The position numbers and the translations under genes were made by a program. The notes beneath the pieces are model-generated. The model worked only from the letters and a program-made list of their open reading frames with translations. It made no database searches and was not told the origin of the DNA. Of a DNA stretch of 64,000 bases, positions 60,743-64,000 are shown piece after piece (position 1 is the stretch's first letter; every line of letters begins with the position of its first letter). Origin of the DNA: Deltaproteobacteria bacterium (GTDB taxonomy: Bacteria > Desulfobacterota > Binatia > UBA9968 > JAJDTQ01); NCBI GenBank assembly GCA_028818755.1, contig JAPPNF010000167.1, positions 186,001 through 250,000 of the forward strand, read 5' to 3'.

Positions 60743-62365
60743 TCAGGGCGCGAGCGACAGATACCGGGTCGGGTGCACGTCCATGACGTTGTCCTTCCAC
60801 CCCTTGACCCTCGGGCTTACCAGGTGCTGGGTCGTGTAGTGGTAGATGGGGATGATGGGCATGTCCTTCAGCAGGATGCTCTCCGCCTTCTGCATGAGCT
60901 TCGCCCGGACTTCCAGGTCGGTCTCGGTCTCCGCCTTGCGCATGAGGGCGTCGTACTCCGGGTTGGACCACCCCGCGGGGTTCATGGTGCCGACGCCGCC
61001 CTTGAGCAGCTCCAGGAAGGTGTTGGCGTCGTTGTAGTCGCCGATCCAGCCGGCCCGCAGCACCTCGAACTGCTTCGCGCGCCGGGTGGTGAGGTAGACC
61101 TTCCACTCCTGGTTGAACAGCTCCGTCTGGACGCCCAGGGCCTTTTTCCACATTCCCGAGATGGCTATGGCGATGCGCTTGTGGTTGTCGCTGGTGTTGT
61201 ACAGGATCTGCACCTTTAGCGGGTTGTCCTTCGAGTATCCCGCTTCGGCGTAGAGCTTCTTTGCCCGGGCCAGGCGCTCGGCCTTGGACAGTCCCTTCCA
61301 GTGCACCGAGGCTCCCGCGTACCGGTTGACCCCCGGGGGGACCCAGGCGTAGGCGGGGATCTCGCCGCCCTTGGTGACCTTGCCGGTCAGGATTTCCCGG
61401 TCGATGGTCATGGCCAGTGCGTTGCGCAGTCCCGGCCGGTCGCGGAACGGCGCCTTGGTGAGGTTGAGGGCGTAGTAGTAGGTGCCGAGATACGCGGTGT
61501 TGTGGAACTGATCGGCGAGGTTCTTCTCCACCCATGCGATCTGGTCGGGGGGCACGTCATAGGTGACGTCCAGTTCGCCGCTACGGAACCGCTTGAGCTC
61601 GGTGCTCGTGTCCTCGGTGGGGTGGAAGACCACCGCATCGATACGCACGTCGGCCGCGTCCCAGTAGTGCGGGTTGCGCTCCAGGCGGATGTGGCTCTGA
61701 GGCACCCATTCGGTCAGGCGGTAGGCGCCGTTGGAGACCATGTTGCCGGCCCGGGTCCACTTGTCTCCGTGGCGCTCCAGCGTCTTGGGATGCACGGGAT
61801 ACGCGTGAGGGTGCGTGAGCATTCCAATGAAGTACGGCGTCGGCGCCTTGAGGGTCACCTTCAGGGTGTGCGCGTCGACGGCTTCCACGCCGAGCCGGTC
61901 CAATTCCTTGACCTTGCCCTTGGTGATCTCCTCGCCGTTGGCGATGGGCCAGAGGATGAAGGCGTAGCCCGAGCCCACCGCTGGATCCACTCCCCGCCTC
62001 AACGCGAAGACGAAGTCGTGAGCCGTGACCGGATCGCCGTTGGACCACTTGGCGTTCTTGCGGAGGTGGAACGTATAGACCTTGCCGTCGTCGCTCAGGG
62101 TCCAGGTCTCTGCTACGCCCGGGATCAGGGAGCCGTCCGCGGCTTCCGCCACGAGACCCTCGAACAGGTCGCGCTGGATGCCTGCAGCGGGAACGCCCGA
62201 CGACTTGTGCACGTCCAGGGTCTCCGGCTCCGCTCCGTTGCCCCGCTGGAGTGTGTTCTTGGCCGCGTGGGCGGAGGAAATGCCCAGCAGCAGTGCGGCG
62301 AGGAGCGCGACGACCATCGTCCGGGTGAGTGTTCCGAGGCGATTCCTTGGGGATGTTTCAAGCAT
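60743..62365 (-). CDS. OppA-like ABC substrate-binding protein, system 2
   Basis: A 540-residue SBP_bac_5 protein. A Sec signal peptide (TMVVALLAALLLGISSAHA) is followed by NTLQRGNGAEPETLDVHKSSG, the OppA-type start. The start at 62365 follows GGAGG. It has FEGLVAEAADGSLIPGVAETW and DFVFALRRGVDPAVGS. Oligopeptide binding is likely. Direct repeats upstream (62437-62476) may control it. Confidence 0.92.
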   Translation of the reverse strand: MLETSPRNRLGTLTRTMVVALLAALLLGISSAHAAKNTLQRGNGAEPETLDVHKSSGVPAAGIQRDLFEGLVAEAADGSLIPGVAETWTLSDDGKVYTFHLRKNAKWSNGDPVTAHDFVFALRRGVDPAVGSGYAFILWPIANGEEITKGKVKELDRLGVEAVDAHTLKVTLKAPTPYFIGMLTHPHAYPVHPKTLERHGDKWTRAGNMVSNGAYRLTEWVPQSHIRLERNPHYWDAADVRIDAVVFHPTEDTSTELKRFRSGELDVTYDVPPDQIAWVEKNLADQFHNTAYLGTYYYALNLTKAPFRDRPGLRNALAMTIDREILTGKVTKGGEIPAYAWVPPGVNRYAGASVHWKGLSKAERLARAKKLYAEAGYSKDNPLKVQILYNTSDNHKRIAIAISGMWKKALGVQTELFNQEWKVYLTTRRAKQFEVLRAGWIGDYNDANTFLELLKGGVGTMNPAGWSNPEYDALMRKAETETDLEVRAKLMQKAESILLKDMPIIPIYHYTTQHLVSPRVKGWKDNVMDVHPTRYLSLAP

Positions 62366-62436
62366 TTCCGAGGCCTCCCTGGGGTGTGGACGGTTACCGA
62401 TGGTGCACTGACACAAAATGCAACACACTACATGTG

Positions 62437-62476
62437 GTTGTCTAACAGGCTAGCATACCACATTTTGTTGTCTAAC
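62437..62476 (-). promoter_or_regulatory. Paired GTTGTCTAAC direct repeats upstream of system 2
   Basis: GTTGTCTAAC at 62437-62446 and 62467-62476, 30 bp apart (three helical turns). Similarity continues on one side: on the minus strand both read GTTAGACAAC followed by nAnATGT. The sequence TTGTCTAAC resembles the TnGTnnnACnA half-site known for FadR-type GntR regulators. No regulator gene of that family is in the window. Confidence 0.5.
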
Positions 62477-62568
62477 CGCTTGGGCCGGGAATCTCGGACG
62501 GACCCGGCTGTGGCCGTTCGTCGCCGCCGGCTGGGGAGGCTAAAGGGCGTGGTCGGAGGGGCTCCGGT

Positions 62569-63384
62569 TCAGAAGGCGGGAACCGCCGGCTTCGGGCTCT
62601 TGGGAAACAGCCCGTGCTTGGCAAGGAACTCGATCATGAAACGGTCGAAGAGCCAGGGCTGCTCGATCTGGCAGGCGTGGCCGGCGCCCGGCAGCACCTT
62701 CAATTCGCAGCCGGGGATTCGCTCCTGCAGCGCGGCGGCGGTGGGATGGGAATTGTCCTCGCTGCCGGAGAGGATGATGACCGGGCAGGCGATGTTGGAG
62801 TGATGGCCGTCGGGTTCCGGCGCCTGCATCGCACGGAACTGGTGCAGGATCGTATCGACATCCGCGAAGTCGTTGCGTTCCGCGAAGAGATTGGCGAAGA
62901 AATGCGCCATTGGCGTCGCGCGAAATGCAGGGCTCAGGTCCTCGAACGTGTACGCCCAGCGATAGCCGATGCCCTTGGCGCCGTAGGCGGCGATGCGCCT
63001 CTTGGCGAATGCCTTCTCGGGCGTGTACCCCGTTCCCGACAGGATCATCGCCGCCGTCCGGTCGGGATGCTGGTGGTACATGTAGGGACTGAGGGACGAT
63101 CCCACCGAGCACCCTACCAGGATGGCCGTCTCTCCGGGAAAAGCGTCGTCCACCGCCTCCCAACAGGCCTCCGCCATGTCGTCCATGGTCAACCCGGCCT
63201 CGGCCTTCGGCGACCGACCGTACCCCGGAATGTCGATGGCGATGCAGCGGTACCACGTCGACATGTGCGCCATCTGGAAGATCCAGCACGACTGATCCAT
63301 CGGATTCGGATGGACGAACGCCATCACCGGCCCGCTGCGGCCCATGCGCTCGTAGTAGAGCGGTCCTTCAACGTTGTTCGCCAT
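62569..63384 (-). CDS. Alpha/beta hydrolase, paralogue 2
   Basis: A 271-residue alpha/beta hydrolase near-identical in design to the copy at 51985: MANNVEGPLYYERMGRSGPV, oxyanion loop HPNPMDQS, nucleophile GCSVGS, acid GSEDNSHPT, catalytic His GAGHACQIEQP. The start at 63384 follows CGGAGGAA. It is upstream of the OppA-like gene on the same strand. Scattered substitutions (for example the ST of GCSTGS becomes SV) show the copies are not recent duplicates. Confidence 0.93.
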   Translation of the reverse strand: MANNVEGPLYYERMGRSGPVMAFVHPNPMDQSCWIFQMAHMSTWYRCIAIDIPGYGRSPKAEAGLTMDDMAEACWEAVDDAFPGETAILVGCSVGSSLSPYMYHQHPDRTAAMILSGTGYTPEKAFAKRRIAAYGAKGIGYRWAYTFEDLSPAFRATPMAHFFANLFAERNDFADVDTILHQFRAMQAPEPDGHHSNIACPVIILSGSEDNSHPTAAALQERIPGCELKVLPGAGHACQIEQPWLFDRFMIEFLAKHGLFPKSPKPAVPAF

Positions 63385-63506
63385 GATGTTCCTCCGTTTC
63401 GGTGGTGCCGAACTGTTCGCCCGTGGTCCTGGCCCTTTCGTAGTCCAGGACGACAAGGGCACGGGGTTTGCGATCTCCCTGATAATAGGCCGTGGTTGCG
63501 CTACAT

Positions 63507-63530
63507 TTCTGTATTACTTATCTTCTGTAT
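63507..63530 (+). promoter_or_regulatory. Direct-repeat operator and -10 of the abrB-mazF module
   Basis: TTCTGTAT at 63507-63514 and again at 63523-63530. The second overlaps a -10-like TATAGT (63528-63533), and the ribosome site GGAGGT (63535-63540) follows before the ATG at 63547. Likely the antitoxin-controlled promoter; no good -35 is seen. Confidence 0.4.
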
Positions 63531-63546
63531 AGTGGGAGGTAGGCAA

Positions 63547-63771
63547 ATGGAACTCGCCAAGATCACTTCACGCGGGCAGACGACAATTCCCAAGAAGATT
63601 CGCCAGGCGGCGAACCTCCGGGAGGGTGATTTGATCACTTTCGAGGTCGCGGTCGACCATGTCGTGGTTCGCAAGGTCATTCCGGCAGAGGACGACTACC
63701 TGAAGGGTCTCTCCGAAGGCCTCAGCGAATGGGTCTCTCCCGAGGACGAGGAAGCATGGCGTGACCTTTGA
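63547..63771 (+). CDS. AbrB/MazE-type antitoxin
   Basis: A 74-residue SpoVT/AbrB-fold antitoxin: MELAKITSRGQTTIPKKIRQ, then LREGDLITFEVAVDHVVVRK. The C-terminal tail (SEWVSPEDEEAWRDL) should bind the toxin. Strong ribosome site. It overlaps the next gene start (GTG 63761) by 11 bases. Confidence 0.9.
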   Translation: MELAKITSRGQTTIPKKIRQAANLREGDLITFEVAVDHVVVRKVIPAEDDYLKGLSEGLSEWVSPEDEEAWRDL

Positions 63772-64000
63772 CGCGCTCGACGTGGTCGTCGTCCCTTTCC
63801 CTTTCACGGACCGCGAGACCAGCAAGCGTCGGCCAGCCTTGGTCGTCTCATCGGCAGACTTCAACGACGCTCACGAACAATCAATCTTGACCATGATCAC
63901 CTCGGTGCGCACCCCTTGGCCGAGTGACGTGGTCCTCCAGGACTGGCAGGGAGCGGGTCTCAATGTCCCTTGCGAGTCCGCTTCAAGCTCTTTACCGTCG
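63761..64000 (+). pseudogene. MazF/PemK-like toxin, cut by window end and apparently frameshifted
   Basis: The GTG start gives VTFDALDVVVVPFPFTDRET and SKRRPALVVSS, the MazF-type N-terminus, then a DWQGAGL segment. After about 63966 the main frame reads VPCESASSSLPS, while the next frame reads LRVRFKLFTV, which is what MazF/PemK proteins have at this place (V-R-x-K-L-x-T). This looks like a one-base deletion at about 63965-63967 or a sequencing error. The C-terminus lies outside the window. Confidence 0.6.

Noticed and set aside
1-64000. tRNA or rRNA genes
   Set aside because: I looked for T-loop GTTCRANYCC-like patches with an acceptor stem and found none convincing; reading by eye may miss one.

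Overview
This is a GC-rich (roughly 65%, by eye) bacterial chromosome segment with dense coding on both strands. Sec and Tat signal peptides, LigAB, tripartite tricarboxylate transporter (TTT) parts, CaiB-type CoA transferase, luciferase-like flavin oxidoreductases and oligopeptide ABC importers suggest a Gram-negative-type heterotroph with a large catabolic accessory genome, of the kind seen in uncultured Tectomicrobia, Binatota or Rokubacteria relatives. The phylum is an inference and weakly supported. I saw no tRNA, rRNA, CRISPR array, transposase or phage gene.

Layout. 0-3.7 kb: a leftward catabolic run (class II aldolase, TctC receptor, amidohydrolase, SDR, glycine-reductase-B-like fragment). 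3.9-11.3 kb: a leftward DNA-repair operon, AddB then AddA, ending in a nucleoside phosphorylase. 11.3-14.3 kb: MBL-fold protein, an atypical ferredoxin, an ICL/PEP-mutase enzyme, and an L,D-transpeptidase that overlaps it tail to tail. 14.4-16.8 kb: a rightward LigB/LigA/SDR aromatic cluster. 17-21.7 kb: two Sel1 lipoprotein-like or exported proteins, Nudix, Zn-ribbon protein, VOC protein, AbrB/PIN toxin-antitoxin, Aat. 21.8-29 kb: NuoF/NuoE-like pair, TctC plus a TctA-TctB fusion, an LLM oxidoreductase and a third TctC. 29-33.9 kb: hotdog protein, CoA transferase, CMD protein, degenerate MBL protein, ferritin-like protein, NAD epimerase. 34.1-38.3 kb: a form II CO/xanthine-dehydrogenase-type operon (small, large, medium subunits). 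38.3-43.6 kb: hemY, hemE, dinB, radA housekeeping genes. 43.6-50.3 kb: a second LLM enzyme, TauE-like permease, a heterodimeric ABC exporter and a TetR regulator. 50.7-63.4 kb: a leftward block with an FMN hydroxyacid dehydrogenase, two peptide-type ABC importers sharing one ATPase pair, bracketed by two paralogous alpha/beta hydrolases. 63.5 kb to the end: AbrB/MazF-like module whose toxin looks frameshifted.

How it fits together. The catabolic genes point to uptake of carboxylates (TTT) and peptides or other oligomers (ABC), CoA activation (CaiB), ring cleavage (LigAB) and molybdenum hydroxylase oxidation (CoxSLM type). The main structural story is at the right end. The two alpha/beta hydrolases also share about 70 bp of leader, and the left copy still carries what looks like the 3' remnant of an abrB antitoxin that is intact beside the right copy. 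A second theme is families of palindromic repeats. One supplies the last codons of dinB; another supplies the stop codons of a convergent gene pair. Several enzymes lack textbook catalytic residues (ferredoxin Cys, SDR Tyr/Lys, LigB His, MBL HxHxDH, phosphorylase Glu) and may belong to divergent subfamilies.
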